A stretch of DNA of 64,000 bases from contig NZ_JAUNKC010000002.1 in assembly GCF_030532965.1 (NCBI RefSeq), positions 83,013 to 147,012 on the forward strand, read 5' to 3'. Position 1 is the stretch's first letter; each line of letters starts with the position of its first letter. Under the pieces are notes generated by a model, which was not told where the DNA came from, did not search any database, and saw nothing but the letters and a program-made list of their open reading frames with translations. Position numbers and translations under genes: made by a program. Shown in pieces: positions 1 to 9,793 of this stretch. This DNA comes from Corynebacterium sp. Lineage in GTDB: Bacteria; Actinomycetota; Actinomycetes; Mycobacteriales; Mycobacteriaceae.

Positions 1-51
1 CTCACTGCGGGGCGTCGACAAGCGGCCCGAAAACCCAACAACGCAGCACAC
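1..51. repeat. 65-bp intergenic palindrome, copy 1 (cut by window start)
   Basis: Right-hand 51 bases of a 65-bp hyphenated palindrome, ending in the arm CGCAGCACAC at 42-51. These 51 bases are identical to 108-158 of the next copy, which lies 107 bp downstream. It carries the central decamer GTCGACAAGC at 14-23. The left arm lies outside the window. Confidence 0.9.
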
Positions 52-93
52 GCAAAACCCTTGGATCACTCCCCAACCAACCGCCTGATTCCA

Positions 94-158
94 GTGTGCT
101 GCGAAACCTCACTGCGGGGCGTCGACAAGCGGCCCGAAAACCCAACAACGCAGCACAC
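94..158. repeat. 65-bp intergenic palindrome, copy 2
   Basis: Complete element. The left arm GTGTGCTGCG (94-103) is an exact inverted repeat of the right arm CGCAGCACAC (149-158). The 45-base interior starts AAACC and holds GTCGACAAGC at 121-130, exactly at the centre. An inner stem CGGG/CCCG can form around it. Further copies lie at 9336-9719 and 13992-14589. Confidence 0.92.
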
Positions 159-299
159 GCAAGACCGGGAACACTAAGAAGCGTCCGGCGTGCTTCATTG
201 CAGATTTTTAGCCTTTCATTAGGTTGGATTTTAAGTCACTGGAGCATTTGGCCGTGAACTTGCCCACATCTAGCGCGCTACATAGTGCCGGTGAACTGG

Positions 300-314
300 G
301 TGAACGCGGTTCAC
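300..314. promoter_or_regulatory. Inverted repeat, possible operator upstream of GNAT gene
   Basis: GTGAAC-gcg-GTTCAC is a perfect 6-bp inverted repeat about 50 bp before the acetyltransferase start. GTGAAC also occurs just upstream as direct repeats near 251 and 292. It could be an operator or half-site cluster, but no regulator is known. The rest of 159-366 shows nothing else that I recognise. Confidence 0.3.
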
Positions 315-366
315 TCAGCATGTCGAGTTCCCCAGTGTGTGGTTTGAAAGTGTAAGTTGGGGCGTC

Positions 367-873
367 ATGAACGTTTTCTTCGCGGTAGATCAACTCTCGC
401 GCTTGTCTGCGCTAGAGGTACATAAGATTTATAAGTTGCGGGTGGATGTGTTTGTTCATGAGCAAAAGAGCCCGTACCAGGAAATTGACGAAGTCGATGC
501 GCTCGACACCACGTTCCACGTCCAGGCGTGGAAGCACGCCGATTTGGTAGAGCGGGATTTGATTGCCTGCGCCCGGCTATATCCCGAGGTGTCACCCTCC
601 GGTGACAAGCGATTCCACCTGGGGCGGGTGTGTGTGGCGCAGCCGTACCGGGATCGGGGGTTAGGCACCGAGATTATGAAGCAGACTTTGCGGCTGGCTG
701 CGGAGCAGAACCCAGAGTTTGACGTGTATATCGAGTCGCAGACCACCGGCGTGCCATTCTATGAGGCACTGGGCTTTACTGTTTCTGGTGCAGAATTCGA
801 CTGGGATGGTGTGCCACATCTGCCGATGGTACTGCCCGCCGCCAAGGTGGCAGCGTTTGCCACCTTGGATTAG
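367..873 (+). CDS. GNAT family N-acetyltransferase, ElaA-like
   Basis: Protein of about 168 residues. An N-terminal segment with [16 protein letters not shown] is followed by the GNAT acetyl-CoA pyrophosphate loop region ([20 protein letters not shown], with R-x-x-G-L-G) and a C-terminal FYEALGF motif. This is the arrangement of the ElaA-type acetyltransferases; the substrate is unknown. I chose the ATG at 367 over the in-frame ATG at 337 because family members normally begin shortly before the LYxLRxxVFVxEQ segment. The last codons overlap the end of the convergent purT by 4 bp. Confidence 0.8.
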   Translation: MNVFFAVDQLSRLSALEVHKIYKLRVDVFVHEQKSPYQEIDEVDALDTTFHVQAWKHADLVERDLIACARLYPEVSPSGDKRFHLGRVCVAQPYRDRGLGTEIMKQTLRLAAEQNPEFDVYIESQTTGVPFYEALGFTVSGAEFDWDGVPHLPMVLPAAKVAAFATLD

Positions 874-2078
874 TTCGCAACCACTTGAATGCTGCCCGCT
901 GCCGCTTTGGCGCGGGCTTTTGCCGTTGTGACGTCTTCGGCGGTGGAAAGCGCCACGCCCATGCGTCGATAAGCAAATGATTCGGGTTTGCCGAACAGTC
1001 GGATATCGGATTCGGGGATGGCTAGTGCCTGGGCAAGCCCGGTGTAGCCCACAGCTGGTGCGTCCACCCCGCCATAAATCACGGCGGATGCGCCGGGGCT
1101 GGTGCAGGTGACGTCGATAGGCAAGCCGAGAATGGCGCGGGCGTGGAGCGCGAATTGGTCGAAACGCTGGGTCGCCAGGGTAACCATGCCGGTGTCGTGA
1201 GGGCGGGGCGAAACTTCGGAGAAGTACACCTCATCGCCAGCGATAAACAGCTCGACGCCGAAAACGCCACGCCCACCCAATGCATTGGTGATCCGGGCCG
1301 CGATGGAGCGAGCCGCATCAAGTGCGGTGGGGCTGAGCGGCATCGGCTGCCACGACTCCACATAGTCGCCGCCGAGTTGGCGGTGCCCGATCGGTTCGCA
1401 GAACCAGGTGGCTAGCTCGCCGCTTTGCGGGTCGATGGAGCGGATCGTCAGCAGGGTGATCTCGAAGTCAAAGTTGACGAATCGCTCCACCATCACCGTG
1501 CTGCTGGGGTTTCGGCCGTCGCGTTGCGCGGTCCGCCACGCACGGGGAATATCCTCCGGCCCCTGCAAGACGCTTTGGCCTTTGCCGCTGGAGCTCATGC
1601 TGGGCTTAGCCACGCATGGGAAACCGGCGTTTGCTACCGCCTCTTGGAATTCCGCTTCGGTGCTGGCAAACCAATAGGCGGAGGTAGGAATGCCGAGTTT
1701 TTCGGAGGCAAGCCGCCTAATGCCTTCCCGGTTCATGGTCAATTGGGTGGCTTTGGCCGTGGGGACGACGGTTCGGCCCTCTTCCTCCAATTGCACCAGG
1801 GTGCGAGTGTTAAGCGCTTCAAGTTCCGGCACGATGAAATGCGGATCGACGAAGTCGACGAGTTCTTTAATAGCGGCACCGTCTGTCATATCGACCGTGT
1901 ACCCGAAGTGGGACACTTGGTGGGCGGGCGCGTTTTCGTAACGGTCGACCGCGTGCACTTCCACGCCAAGCCGTTGAAAGGCGATGGCGATTTCCTTGCC
2001 TAGTTCGCCGGAGCCTAACAGCATGACCCGGATAGCGTTGGGACTGAGCGGGGTTCCGACGGTTTTCGGTGTGAACAT
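870..2078 (-). CDS. purT: Formate-dependent phosphoribosylglycinamide formyltransferase 2
   Basis: 402 residues, full length for PurT. It catalyses the ATP- and formate-dependent formylation of GAR to FGAR, step three of de novo purine synthesis, as the folate-independent alternative to PurN. The N-terminal Rossmann-like pre-ATP-grasp segment ([20 protein letters not shown]) is followed by the ATP-grasp domain. That domain has the glycine-rich nucleotide loop [13 protein letters not shown] and metal-binding residues in [20 protein letters not shown], followed by HDTGMVT. It lies 33 bp downstream of purA on the same strand, so the two purine genes are probably co-transcribed. Confidence 0.95.
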   Translation of the reverse strand: MFTPKTVGTPLSPNAIRVMLLGSGELGKEIAIAFQRLGVEVHAVDRYENAPAHQVSHFGYTVDMTDGAAIKELVDFVDPHFIVPELEALNTRTLVQLEEEGRTVVPTAKATQLTMNREGIRRLASEKLGIPTSAYWFASTEAEFQEAVANAGFPCVAKPSMSSSGKGQSVLQGPEDIPRAWRTAQRDGRNPSSTVMVERFVNFDFEITLLTIRSIDPQSGELATWFCEPIGHRQLGGDYVESWQPMPLSPTALDAARSIAARITNALGGRGVFGVELFIAGDEVYFSEVSPRPHDTGMVTLATQRFDQFALHARAILGLPIDVTCTSPGASAVIYGGVDAPAVGYTGLAQALAIPESDIRLFGKPESFAYRRMGVALSTAEDVTTAKARAKAAAGSIQVVAN

Positions 2079-2111
2079 GAGGTAACTCTTCGCTTGTGTA
2101 ACGCTCGTCGT

Positions 2112-3401
2112 TTAGTCAGCCATCACATCATGGATAACGATGGTCTGATCCCGGCCAGGGCCGACACCAATGTAGGAGATCCGGCAGCCCGAAAGCTCTT
2201 CCAACCGGCGCACATAGGCCTGGGCTTTTTCTGGGAGCTCGTCAAAAGTAGTGCAACCAGTGATGTCTTCCTCCCATGCTGGCATGGTTTCGTAGATCGG
2301 AACCGCATGGTGAAATTCGGACTGGGTCAGCGGCATTTCGTCGTGGCGTACCCCATCCACATCGTAGGCCACACAGATGGGGATTTCCCCAATGCCGGTG
2401 AGCACGTCCAACTTGGTCAGGAAGAGGTCGGTGAAACCATTGACCCGGCTCGCGTAGCGGGCAATCACGGAATCGTACCAACCGCAGCGACGCTTGCGGC
2501 CGGTATTGACCCCAACCTCGCCGCCGGTGACCTGGAGGAATTCGCCCCATTTATCGAAAAGTTCGCTCGGGAATGGCCCAGCGCCCACCCGGGTGGTGTA
2601 CGCCTTGATAATGCCCAAGGAGCTGGTGATCCGGGTCGGACCAACCCCAGAGCCGACGCAGGCACCGCCTGCGGTGGGGTTGGAGGAGGTAACGAACGGA
2701 TAGGTGCCGTGGTCGACGTCCAGCATGGTAGCCTGGCCGCCTTCCATGAGCACGTGCTTGCCAGCATCGAGTGCCTTATTAAGCTCCAATTCGGCGTCGA
2801 TCATCATGGGCTTTAGCCGGTCGGCGTAGGAGAGGAAGTAGTCGACAATCTCGTCGGCGACGATCGCCTGCCGGTTGTACATTTTGACCAGGATTTGGTT
2901 CTTAACATCAAGAGCGGATTCAATTTTCTGCCGCAGAATCGACTCGTCGAAGACGTCCTGCACCCGAATACCCACTCGGGAGACTTTATCCGCGTAAGTA
3001 GGACCAATGCCGCGACCGGTGGTGCCGATGGCGCGCTTGCCTAAAAATCGTTCCTGCACCCGGTCAAGGATTTGGTGGTACGGGGCAACAAGGTGAGCAT
3101 TTGCGGAAATCCGCAGCCGGGAGGCGTCCGCGCCGCGTGCTTCGAGGCCGTCTATTTCGTCGAAAAGCGCCTCAAGGTTGATTACCACGCCATTGCCAAG
3201 AATGGGGGTGGCGTTTTCAGAGAGCACACCGGCCGGCAACAGCTTCAATTCGTATTTTTCGCCGCCGACGACGACGGTATGGCCGGCGTTATTGCCGCCG
3301 TTGGGTTTGACCACGTAGTCAACCAAACCGCCGAGGATGTCGGTGGCTTTTCCTTTGCCTTCGTCGCCCCATTGGGCACCGACAATCACTATTGCTGCCA
3401 T
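2112..3401 (-). CDS. purA: Adenylosuccinate synthetase
   Basis: 429 residues, the usual length. It joins IMP and aspartate with GTP to make adenylosuccinate, the first committed step to AMP, in the cytosol. The N-terminal GTP-binding loop [11 protein letters not shown] holds the catalytic Asp and Lys. The substrate segment NAGHTVV and the signature GIGPTYADK are present, and the C-terminal GTPase-type region has TKLDVLTG. It starts at an ATG with a modest GGACG ribosome site and is followed closely by purT. Purine-responsive regulation is likely from pathway logic, but I saw no PurR box or riboswitch in the 240 bp upstream. Confidence 0.97.
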   Translation of the reverse strand: MAAIVIVGAQWGDEGKGKATDILGGLVDYVVKPNGGNNAGHTVVVGGEKYELKLLPAGVLSENATPILGNGVVINLEALFDEIDGLEARGADASRLRISANAHLVAPYHQILDRVQERFLGKRAIGTTGRGIGPTYADKVSRVGIRVQDVFDESILRQKIESALDVKNQILVKMYNRQAIVADEIVDYFLSYADRLKPMMIDAELELNKALDAGKHVLMEGGQATMLDVDHGTYPFVTSSNPTAGGACVGSGVGPTRITSSLGIIKAYTTRVGAGPFPSELFDKWGEFLQVTGGEVGVNTGRKRRCGWYDSVIARYASRVNGFTDLFLTKLDVLTGIGEIPICVAYDVDGVRHDEMPLTQSEFHHAVPIYETMPAWEEDITGCTTFDELPEKAQAYVRRLEELSGCRISYIGVGPGRDQTIVIHDVMAD

Positions 3402-3640
3402 GAATTACACGTCCTTGACTTTGATTTATTGAACTTCCCAGCCAAAACAGAAAGTTCACAGACGTTTGATTATTGTACAGTGAACCACCCTAGTTCCTGG
3501 AACTAATGCAGGTTTTCTCAACTGTTGCACGATAATTTTCGCGGATTGCGCTTGTAATTTTCTCATCGACATTGCGCACCAGCGTCCCCGCCCCATATTA
3601 AAATTACAACTGCTACGAACACGACTCGAAAGAAAACCTT

Positions 3641-4342
3641 ATGTCATATTCTGGCCCCACACCTTCCGGCATGGATGATAAAAACCAATTACATGACGCA
3701 TTTCGCGGCACCCAATTGCCCCCAACCGTGGCGGCGCCTGCGGCCACACCCGTGGCAGTAACGCCGCAGCCAACCACCGGAAATTCCCGCCCGCTAACCG
3801 CCATTTTGGTTGTGATCGCCATAGCGTTAGTCGTTGTAGGTGTCCTCTTGGGGCTACAACTTCTCAAAAGCTCCACCTCGGAATCTGTGCCCGCTGCCGC
3901 GCCCGAAACCGTAACCAAAAAGGTCGAAGTAGTCACCGAGGTTGTTACCGAAACCACGGTGGCAACGCAGCACCAGCAACCACCTGAGCCCGCAGCTGAT
4001 ATCCAGGCCGCCAGCCGGGCGGGGCTGAAAGCTACCGGGTTTTCCGCGCTCTCGTGCGTGGGCAACGATACCTGGGTGTTTGCTGCGCTAAGCACCGACG
4101 GCAAACACGTGCTGATCTGCCAAGTCGGCACCAGCGGTGGGTACTACTACACCCACGACTATTTGGCGGATGTTTACCAGAAGGATGTGGACGAGGCCAA
4201 TCTGGCGGCGGGCACCTTCCGGGTGTTTAATTCCGACGCCACGATCAGCATCGCCCCATCCGGTTTATACGTCGACGCCGTCCAAGGTTCAGATTTCAGC
4301 AGTTCGTTTAGTACGTCGTTCACCTCAAACCCCTGGCGCTAG
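3641..4342 (+). CDS. Uncharacterised single-pass membrane protein
   Basis: 233 residues, not recognised. It has a proline- and alanine-rich cytoplasmic N-terminus (about 1-48) and one hydrophobic helix (TAILVVIAIALVVVGVLLGL, about 50-70). A linker of acidic and threonine-rich residues follows, then a C-terminal extracytoplasmic domain (about 120-233). That domain has two cysteines (SCVGNDTW and LICQVG) that could form a disulfide. The layout resembles the 12518-13177 product, although the two outer domains do not align obviously by eye. It converges with and overlaps the next gene by 4 bp. Confidence 0.6.
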   Translation: MSYSGPTPSGMDDKNQLHDAFRGTQLPPTVAAPAATPVAVTPQPTTGNSRPLTAILVVIAIALVVVGVLLGLQLLKSSTSESVPAAAPETVTKKVEVVTEVVTETTVATQHQQPPEPAADIQAASRAGLKATGFSALSCVGNDTWVFAALSTDGKHVLICQVGTSGGYYYTHDYLADVYQKDVDEANLAAGTFRVFNSDATISIAPSGLYVDAVQGSDFSSSFSTSFTSNPWR

Positions 4343-6534
4343 CATTCGGTAAGAAGCCGCTCCACCTGTTCCGTGGCGCTTCGGGTATCGGTTTCACCAG
4401 TAGTGCCAGCCCCGTGCGCGGCCGCCCACAGGGCTAGCAGTTCGCCGACCGTCATGCGGGTACTCAAGGATTCCAATTCCGCCCGCACCATGTCGACAGC
4501 GCCGGTTCCGCCGGTGTGAAACCTGCCGCGTTTGACGCCTAACGACGTATCCAGCCAGATCAGTTCCTCATTTTTGAGGTCAATGACAAACGGGATCGCA
4601 GAGGTGCCATCGTTCACCAGCCGCATCGCGGTTTCCACTGTGCGCGGTTCAAAAACTTCACCCGACATTAATCCGCGGCGCGTCATCACCCCGGTGTAGT
4701 TGTCGATCAGCCGAAACGGCAGGCCACTGTAACTAATCAGCACCGGAATGGCGTAGCGAACGCCGGGAATTGTGTCGAAAACAGTAGCCGCCCCGGCGCG
4801 ACCGGCTTCGGAACGCAGGCGGATATTAATGAATTCCGCCGCACCGTTCGGCTTCGGCGCGTACACGATGTCCCCGGAATGGGTGACCACGTGCCGCAAT
4901 CTATTGTCGGACAGATTGGTGTAATCGACGTAAGCCAATTGTTGCGTAAGTGTGTCATCGGCGAATATCACCCCGAGGTCAACATCAAAGCCAAACCAGT
5001 GCATGAATAGCCGGATCGAGCAATCGTCAGCGGCGACGTCAAGCGGAATACGCTCGCCACGTGCGAGCGGCCGGATGGTGTCGGAGACATCGCGCCGCAC
5101 CAATTCCACCGGATCCGGGCAGCCGCAGGCGACCGGCCCGCATGGTGGGGTGGTGGTTGTCAGGCGGTTCCGTATGGCCAATTCCAGCGCGGTTTTCACC
5201 TGGGCAACCGTTTCTGCTGTTACCCCGTCGGGGATGCGACGCAATAGTTTGGGGCCGACTCCCAGTATTCGGATCACCACTAGTTCCGCGTTTCGGTTGC
5301 GCAGGGCGTTATACGCGGAGATTAAGGTGCTCAGCCGTGACTGTGCACCGATTTCAGTAATGGCATCGCATAGCCGCGCCATGGCGGCCGGGTCGGTGTG
5401 GCTTAGCCGCATGAGATGTTGGGCACGGCGAATGAGCATTCCGGGGTTGGTTTCCAAAAGTTCAAGGGCGCGCTGCGTTTCGCCATCGGCCACGGCGGTT
5501 TCCACCTGGCTGTTAAAGCTGCGGTAGGTGATGTTGTCGTGGATGATATCCAGTTGGAATTTCACTTGGTCGTGTCCGGAAATGGAGTACGGCCGGATGG
5601 AGCGCATGACTTTTTGCCACAGGGGTTTCCGGCGCACCAGGAGGTTGAGGTTGGTGGGGTCGTCGAAAAGCGCGAGAGCCTTAAGCACTTGCCGCCGGAT
5701 TTTTCGCGGCATCGTCGCCACCGCGATACCTGGGTATTTCAGGTCGGCAAAACTGAATCCAGAATTTGGCACTTTGGTGTAGAGCACCAACGCGGCGCGC
5801 AGAACGTCGTCGAGATTGCGCGCTTTGCCCAACGCCGACGCCATGATGCGGTCACGGTCAAGCCCGGCGTGCCGCAGCCCGTGCAATGCCGCCCCGAAGT
5901 TTTCACTGTTTCCGATTGTGGTGGTTTCCATCAGCGCGATCGGGTCGAAGCCGGTGCGGTTGTCGGTGTTAGCCCGCACCAGCTGCCGGAACCGCCCGAA
6001 CAGCGGGTTTTTCATGGGCAGTTCGGAAATTTGGGTGCCGCGTAGCGCGTTAATCAGATCGATGCTGTGCAAAACGTCGGCGGCGGACATACTCACTGGC
6101 TTGGCCCATAGCTGCGTTAACGCGGATTCGTCGAGGTGGCGGAGCGTGAGTTCCCGGAAATTCTGGGTCCAATCGATGGCTTTGAGCGCTCCCCGCCGAT
6201 AGCTGCGGCCGCGTGTTGGCAACCACTCGCCGAATTCGTAGTAGTGCATAATCGCGTTGCATACGAGCGTGATGTCGTCTGCGTCCATGACTTCCTGCGG
6301 AAAGCCCGGATACATCACCTTATAAGTACGGTCGGCACCGGCGACGGTGCGGGCGTTTTCTAGCAACACGACGAGTTCGATGTCTGTTAAGTGCGCCAGT
6401 TCCTCCCATGCGGCAACGAAACCGAGCCGCAATAGTTGATACGCGGCGGTGACTGCTTGCGCTTGAGTGGCAGATGGCTGGGTTGCGGACGCGACGAAGT
6501 ACCCACGCCGCAGCATGCTTGCGGTGGTAAACAC
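4339..6534 (-). CDS. MXAN_6230/SCO0854-like protein with TerD-like C-terminal domain
   Basis: 731 residues. The N-terminal two thirds are alpha-helical without recognisable motifs. A short Cys-rich segment PPCGPVACGCPDP lies near residue 470. The last 240 residues carry a beta-rich domain with DVDLGVIFADDT, VDYTNL, HSGDIVYAPKPNGAAEFI and VRYAIPVLISYSG. These patterns are those I associate with the SCO0854/MXAN_6230 family, whose C-terminus is related to TerD stress-response domains. TerD-type proteins are implicated in metal and stress or phage responses; this gene's role is not known. The GTG start at 6534 follows a GGGGG tract; an ATG lies at 6516. Confidence 0.6.
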   Translation of the reverse strand: MFTTASMLRRGYFVASATQPSATQAQAVTAAYQLLRLGFVAAWEELAHLTDIELVVLLENARTVAGADRTYKVMYPGFPQEVMDADDITLVCNAIMHYYEFGEWLPTRGRSYRRGALKAIDWTQNFRELTLRHLDESALTQLWAKPVSMSAADVLHSIDLINALRGTQISELPMKNPLFGRFRQLVRANTDNRTGFDPIALMETTTIGNSENFGAALHGLRHAGLDRDRIMASALGKARNLDDVLRAALVLYTKVPNSGFSFADLKYPGIAVATMPRKIRRQVLKALALFDDPTNLNLLVRRKPLWQKVMRSIRPYSISGHDQVKFQLDIIHDNITYRSFNSQVETAVADGETQRALELLETNPGMLIRRAQHLMRLSHTDPAAMARLCDAITEIGAQSRLSTLISAYNALRNRNAELVVIRILGVGPKLLRRIPDGVTAETVAQVKTALELAIRNRLTTTTPPCGPVACGCPDPVELVRRDVSDTIRPLARGERIPLDVAADDCSIRLFMHWFGFDVDLGVIFADDTLTQQLAYVDYTNLSDNRLRHVVTHSGDIVYAPKPNGAAEFINIRLRSEAGRAGAATVFDTIPGVRYAIPVLISYSGLPFRLIDNYTGVMTRRGLMSGEVFEPRTVETAMRLVNDGTSAIPFVIDLKNEELIWLDTSLGVKRGRFHTGGTGAVDMVRAELESLSTRMTVGELLALWAAAHGAGTTGETDTRSATEQVERLLTEC

Positions 6535-6759
6535 TTTTCCCCCAAAGTTTTTATCTAAAACGGCGAGGAAAGCGACATCCGAGTCCGAATATAAGAATTG
6601 AAGTATCGTCTGTCTAGGGCCTCGCCACCTAAGAATCTACACCCGCCCCCACCTACCGTCAACGGATGTGGTGCATATCCCCCTGTGCGGTTGCGTGGTT
6701 TCTAATACAATTGGTCGAAAGACGAACGACACGATACAAAAGGGAAAGATCACCACATA

Positions 6760-7194
6760 ATGAGCGAATTGACCGAGCCGTTCACCATCGACCGGGTAGC
6801 GGATTATTTACGGGCGCAAGATTACAACTTCACCACCGACGAGGACGGCGATATTTTTACCGGATTCGACGAAAACAACTTTGTTTTGGTTGCCACCGGA
6901 AAAATGCGGGAAATTTACGTGGTTCGTGCAACATGGAAAGTAACAGCACCGATTGATGCGCGGGGGAAATTAGTAGAGATCTGCAACGACTGGAATCGGG
7001 AAAAGCTGTGGCCTAAAGCCTATGTCACCGTGGACGATGAAGGAATGGTGCGGGTGCATGCCGAAACCAATACCGATTTGGAGCACGGGGTGGGCGACCG
7101 GCAGTTAGCCCAGCTGACTGACTGCGGTATCGCCACCGCGTTGCAGCTGTTTAACCGCCTTGATGAGGAATTCCCCGACACCCGGTTCTCCTAA
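6760..7194 (+). CDS. YbjN domain-containing protein
   Basis: 144 residues. The single-domain pattern of YbjN/type III chaperone-like folds is clear: an N-terminal helix (FTIDRVADYLRAQDY), beta strands with FVLVATGKMREIYVVRATW, a central helix CNDWNREKLWPKAYV and a C-terminal helix ending LDEEFPDTRFS. The molecular function of the family in Actinobacteria is unclear. The ribosome site AAAGGGAAAG lies shortly before the ATG. Its stop overlaps the next start as TAATG, which indicates translational coupling. Confidence 0.75.
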   Translation: MSELTEPFTIDRVADYLRAQDYNFTTDEDGDIFTGFDENNFVLVATGKMREIYVVRATWKVTAPIDARGKLVEICNDWNREKLWPKAYVTVDDEGMVRVHAETNTDLEHGVGDRQLAQLTDCGIATALQLFNRLDEEFPDTRFS

Positions 7195-8048
7195 TGCGTC
7201 TTGTAATTCTTCGGTGCGGGACCGTCCCTGAACTTAGTTTTCCGCCCACCGCCGAGCTTTTCGACGTCTCCGCGGTCCCGGGTCGCCGTGAGTTGAATCC
7301 GCTCAACGTCATCACCGCTGAGATTTTGCCGGTTGATCCCACCCCCAGTCTCACGGACATTGCGCAGCAGCCTGACGTCTCCCACCTGGGCACGCCCACC
7401 TTCGCGCCGCAGCCTATCGACGAGCCCCTGCGGGTTGTCGTCATCGGATCGGATGCAGCGCTATCGGCCGTTTTGACCAGGCTGATGCGCGCCGACACCA
7501 TGTGGGTGGAAATCGGTTTCGTCCCCACTGACTCGCACTCCAATGCCGCACAACACTGGGGACTGGCCGACCTTTCGCCCCAGGAGCAAGTGGATTTCGC
7601 CACTACCGGCCGCGTGCACCCGCTGCCGGTGATTCGGGACGATTCCGCCACGGTTGTTGCTGGTACCGCCACTGTCACCGATTGGGACAATAAGGAAATC
7701 ACGGCGGAAATAATCGTCGACGACGACGTTTTGCTACGGCACGAATCCGCCCGACGTATTCCCCGCTACGGGATATTCGGTGCCAAGCTGGTGCCCATGT
7801 TTGATGCCCCTGGGATAGCGGCGGCGGTTTTAGATTCACCGCTTTCCCGCCCACCGAAAAAATGGTGGCAGCGCTCCCCTCTCCCGGTTGCCACCACCGA
7901 CCCGGACACGGTTCACACCGGCCGGGCGTTGCAAGCTGGCGGTGAAACTTTGCGAGTCACCATCGATGGGGTTTCCCGTAAACGCGCAGTGGAACGGGTG
8001 ACTTTCTACCGGCACCTGCGGGACCTCCAGGCGGTTCGGAAAGTCTAA
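7194..8048 (+). CDS. Conserved hypothetical protein coupled to YbjN gene
   Basis: 284 residues, not assigned to a family. There is no signal peptide and no membrane helix. Beta-rich segments alternate with helices, for example LRVVVIGSDAALSAVLTRL (about 80-98), which looks like a Rossmann-type strand and helix, and a basic PPKKWWQRS linker near 222. The start ATG shares its A with the preceding stop, so it is probably made together with the YbjN protein. It converges with the FUSC gene, overlapping its end by 4 bp. The GCTTTTCGAC word occurs at 7256-7265 inside the gene. Confidence 0.6.
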   Translation: MRLVILRCGTVPELSFPPTAELFDVSAVPGRRELNPLNVITAEILPVDPTPSLTDIAQQPDVSHLGTPTFAPQPIDEPLRVVVIGSDAALSAVLTRLMRADTMWVEIGFVPTDSHSNAAQHWGLADLSPQEQVDFATTGRVHPLPVIRDDSATVVAGTATVTDWDNKEITAEIIVDDDVLLRHESARRIPRYGIFGAKLVPMFDAPGIAAAVLDSPLSRPPKKWWQRSPLPVATTDPDTVHTGRALQAGGETLRVTIDGVSRKRAVERVTFYRHLRDLQAVRKV

Positions 8049-9211
8049 TCCGCCACGCTGCCGTCGTTTTCCCACAGCTCCGGCGGCTGCCCCGGATGTT
8101 CCGAGGTTGGCCGCAGGATCGCCACCGCACTGCGTCTCGATAGCCCGCAGATCTGGAGCAGGTCCACAATAATCGACCTGGATTGCCCCAGAATCATCTG
8201 TGCCGACAACACCTTGCCTTCTGCTACTTCCAGCCGCGCCTGATTTCCTAATACCCGCAGCCGTTTAATCAGCTCCGGCATTTCCTTATGCGCGTCCTCA
8301 CCACCGCTGAATAATTCCTGCAGCCGCAAGGAAACGTCGGCAAGCTCGGCGATAATCGCAATTTGTTCGGTCGACACCTCGTCGTGGTCCTCTGACAGCA
8401 CCAACGCCCGGCGCGCCAACACCCGGGTATTACGAATCGCGTTATCCACCGGATTGAGAATCCGCAGCAAGGACCGAATCTTCGGCCGCTGCCGCCACAA
8501 CAATGGGCTCACAGTGAGGTTTTCCGCGCCCGCCTTTGCCGCCGCGATCATATTATTGATACCCCCTTGGGTGCCGCGCGCCTCCTGCAGTGCGGTGCGA
8601 ATCGCCTCGGTATCGCCGGTTTTCAATGCGAAAGCCACTTGATCCAAAACCCGGGACGTGACCCCCATGAGCATGGATATTTCCTTACGACCCTGTTTGA
8701 GCGGCGACTCCGGGAACACCGCGATAACCGCAAGCCCCACCAAACCTCCGATGAAGGCATCAAGCATCCGGTCGGTTCCGCCAGTTGTTCCCGGCGGCAA
8801 AATCGTGGCGATCAATACTGAGGCGAAAGCGGCCTGATTTGCCACCAGCACTCCCTTATCCAAAAACCGCCCGAATGCGATGGCCACGGCAACCGCGACC
8901 GCGATCTGCCACACGCCCGACCCGATGAAAGCTATCATGAGGTCGCCGATGCCCACGCCGACGCTCACCCCAACCACCAGTTCCATCGCGCGACGGAATC
9001 GTTCGCCACCGGTGGTGGACAGCACGATGATGGTGGCCATGGGGGCGAAAAACGGGTCTGGGTTTCCCACCACGTGTGCCGCCACCCAATAGGATAATCC
9101 GGCGGCGACGGCGGCTTGGATGATATACAACCACCCTTCGTTCAGGCGGTGCCAGCCCTCTTCAATCCGGGTTTTAATACGAGCAGCTGTGTTCTGTGTG
9201 GCTTTCGGCAT
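8045..9211 (-). CDS. FUSC family membrane protein (aromatic acid exporter-like)
   Basis: 388 residues. The N-terminal half holds about five to six hydrophobic helices. These include GWLYIIQAAVAAGLSYWVAA, the family motif PFFAPMATIIVLSTTGGERF and WQIAVAVAVAIAFGRFLDKG. The C-terminal half is a soluble helical domain (about 190-388). This is the layout of FUSC/ArAE-type transporters, which export aromatic acids or related compounds across the inner membrane; the substrate here is unknown. The gene starts just beyond a cluster of four palindromic repeats. Confidence 0.75.
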   Translation of the reverse strand: MPKATQNTAARIKTRIEEGWHRLNEGWLYIIQAAVAAGLSYWVAAHVVGNPDPFFAPMATIIVLSTTGGERFRRAMELVVGVSVGVGIGDLMIAFIGSGVWQIAVAVAVAIAFGRFLDKGVLVANQAAFASVLIATILPPGTTGGTDRMLDAFIGGLVGLAVIAVFPESPLKQGRKEISMLMGVTSRVLDQVAFALKTGDTEAIRTALQEARGTQGGINNMIAAAKAGAENLTVSPLLWRQRPKIRSLLRILNPVDNAIRNTRVLARRALVLSEDHDEVSTEQIAIIAELADVSLRLQELFSGGEDAHKEMPELIKRLRVLGNQARLEVAEGKVLSAQMILGQSRSIIVDLLQICGLSRRSAVAILRPTSEHPGQPPELWENDGSVAD

Positions 9212-9335
9212 GGTTGTTGTGTTCAGCCTCCAATTTCACCACGAGTTCGACTTTTGCTTCTTGTAGAGTCAACGTCGCCACCACCCGTTGTGTTCCCAAC
9301 CCACACAGCCAAAGCCCACCACACACCCGAAACCC

Positions 9336-9719
9336 GTGTGCTGCGAAACCTGCCGTGGGGGCGTCGAAAAGCACCCCACAAACCAGGAAACGCAGCACAC
9401 ACCACACAGCCACGTTCACCCAGCTCACGCACCCTCAAACCCGTGTGCTGCGAAACCTGACACTTAAGCGTCGAAAAGCACCCCACAAACCCAACAACGC
9501 AGCACACACCCCACAGCCATATTCACCCAGCTCCCCACCCAAAACCTGTGTGCTGCGGAACCTCCCCACACTCCTAACCAACAAACCCGCATTTCCCACA
9601 ATCGCAGCACACACCGAAACCACAACTAACCTGGCACAACCCCAGCCGAAACCTGTGTGCTGCGAAACCTAACACCCAAGCGTCGAAAAGCACCCCGGAA
9701 ACCAGGAAACGCAGCACAC
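9336..9719. repeat. Array of four 65-bp palindromes with ~107-bp period
   Basis: Four copies at 9336-9400, 9443-9507, 9548-9612 and 9655-9719, each exactly 65 bp, with start-to-start distances of 107, 105 and 107 bp. Each has the arms GTGTGCTGCG and CGCAGCACAC. Copies 1, 2 and 4 hold GTCGAAAAGC at a fixed offset (9363, 9470, 9682), exactly central; copy 3 does not. Copy 1 can form an extended hairpin: outer arms, then CCTG/CAGG, then GTGGGG/CCCCAC around the decamer. The 9212-9793 gap contains no gene that I can support; its apparent reading frames are by-products of the repeats. Confidence 0.92.
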
Positions 9720-9743
9720 ACCGAAACCAGGATGAAACGCACA

Positions 9744-9767
9744 ACACCCGCACCTTAATGCGGGTGT
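9744..9767. terminator. Hairpin downstream of fba
   Basis: Perfect 9-bp stem ACACCCGCA / TGCGGGTGT with a 6-base loop, 27 bp beyond the stop of the minus-strand aldolase gene. There is no good T-run on either strand, so it could be a weak terminator or an mRNA 3' stabilising hairpin. Confidence 0.5.
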
Positions 9768-9793
9768 GGGTGTGGGTGAAAGCGGGCGTGAGA

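Noticed and set aside
2094..2816. 240-codon plus-strand frame opposite purA
   Set aside because: Antisense shadow of purA; no family signature.
3641..4131. Gene on the minus strand opposite the single-pass membrane protein
   Set aside because: Low-complexity Thr/Val-rich shadow frame of the plus-strand gene, with no ribosome site.
9196..9672. Open reading frame of 158 codons across the repeats
   Set aside because: Composition is repeat-driven (repeated CCET/AKP/HKP patterns), there is no domain, and it spans several palindromes.
9336..9719. Integron attC-type cassette recombination sites
   Set aside because: The GTTRRRY/RYYYAAC core sites are absent, no cassette genes lie between copies, and no integrase is present.
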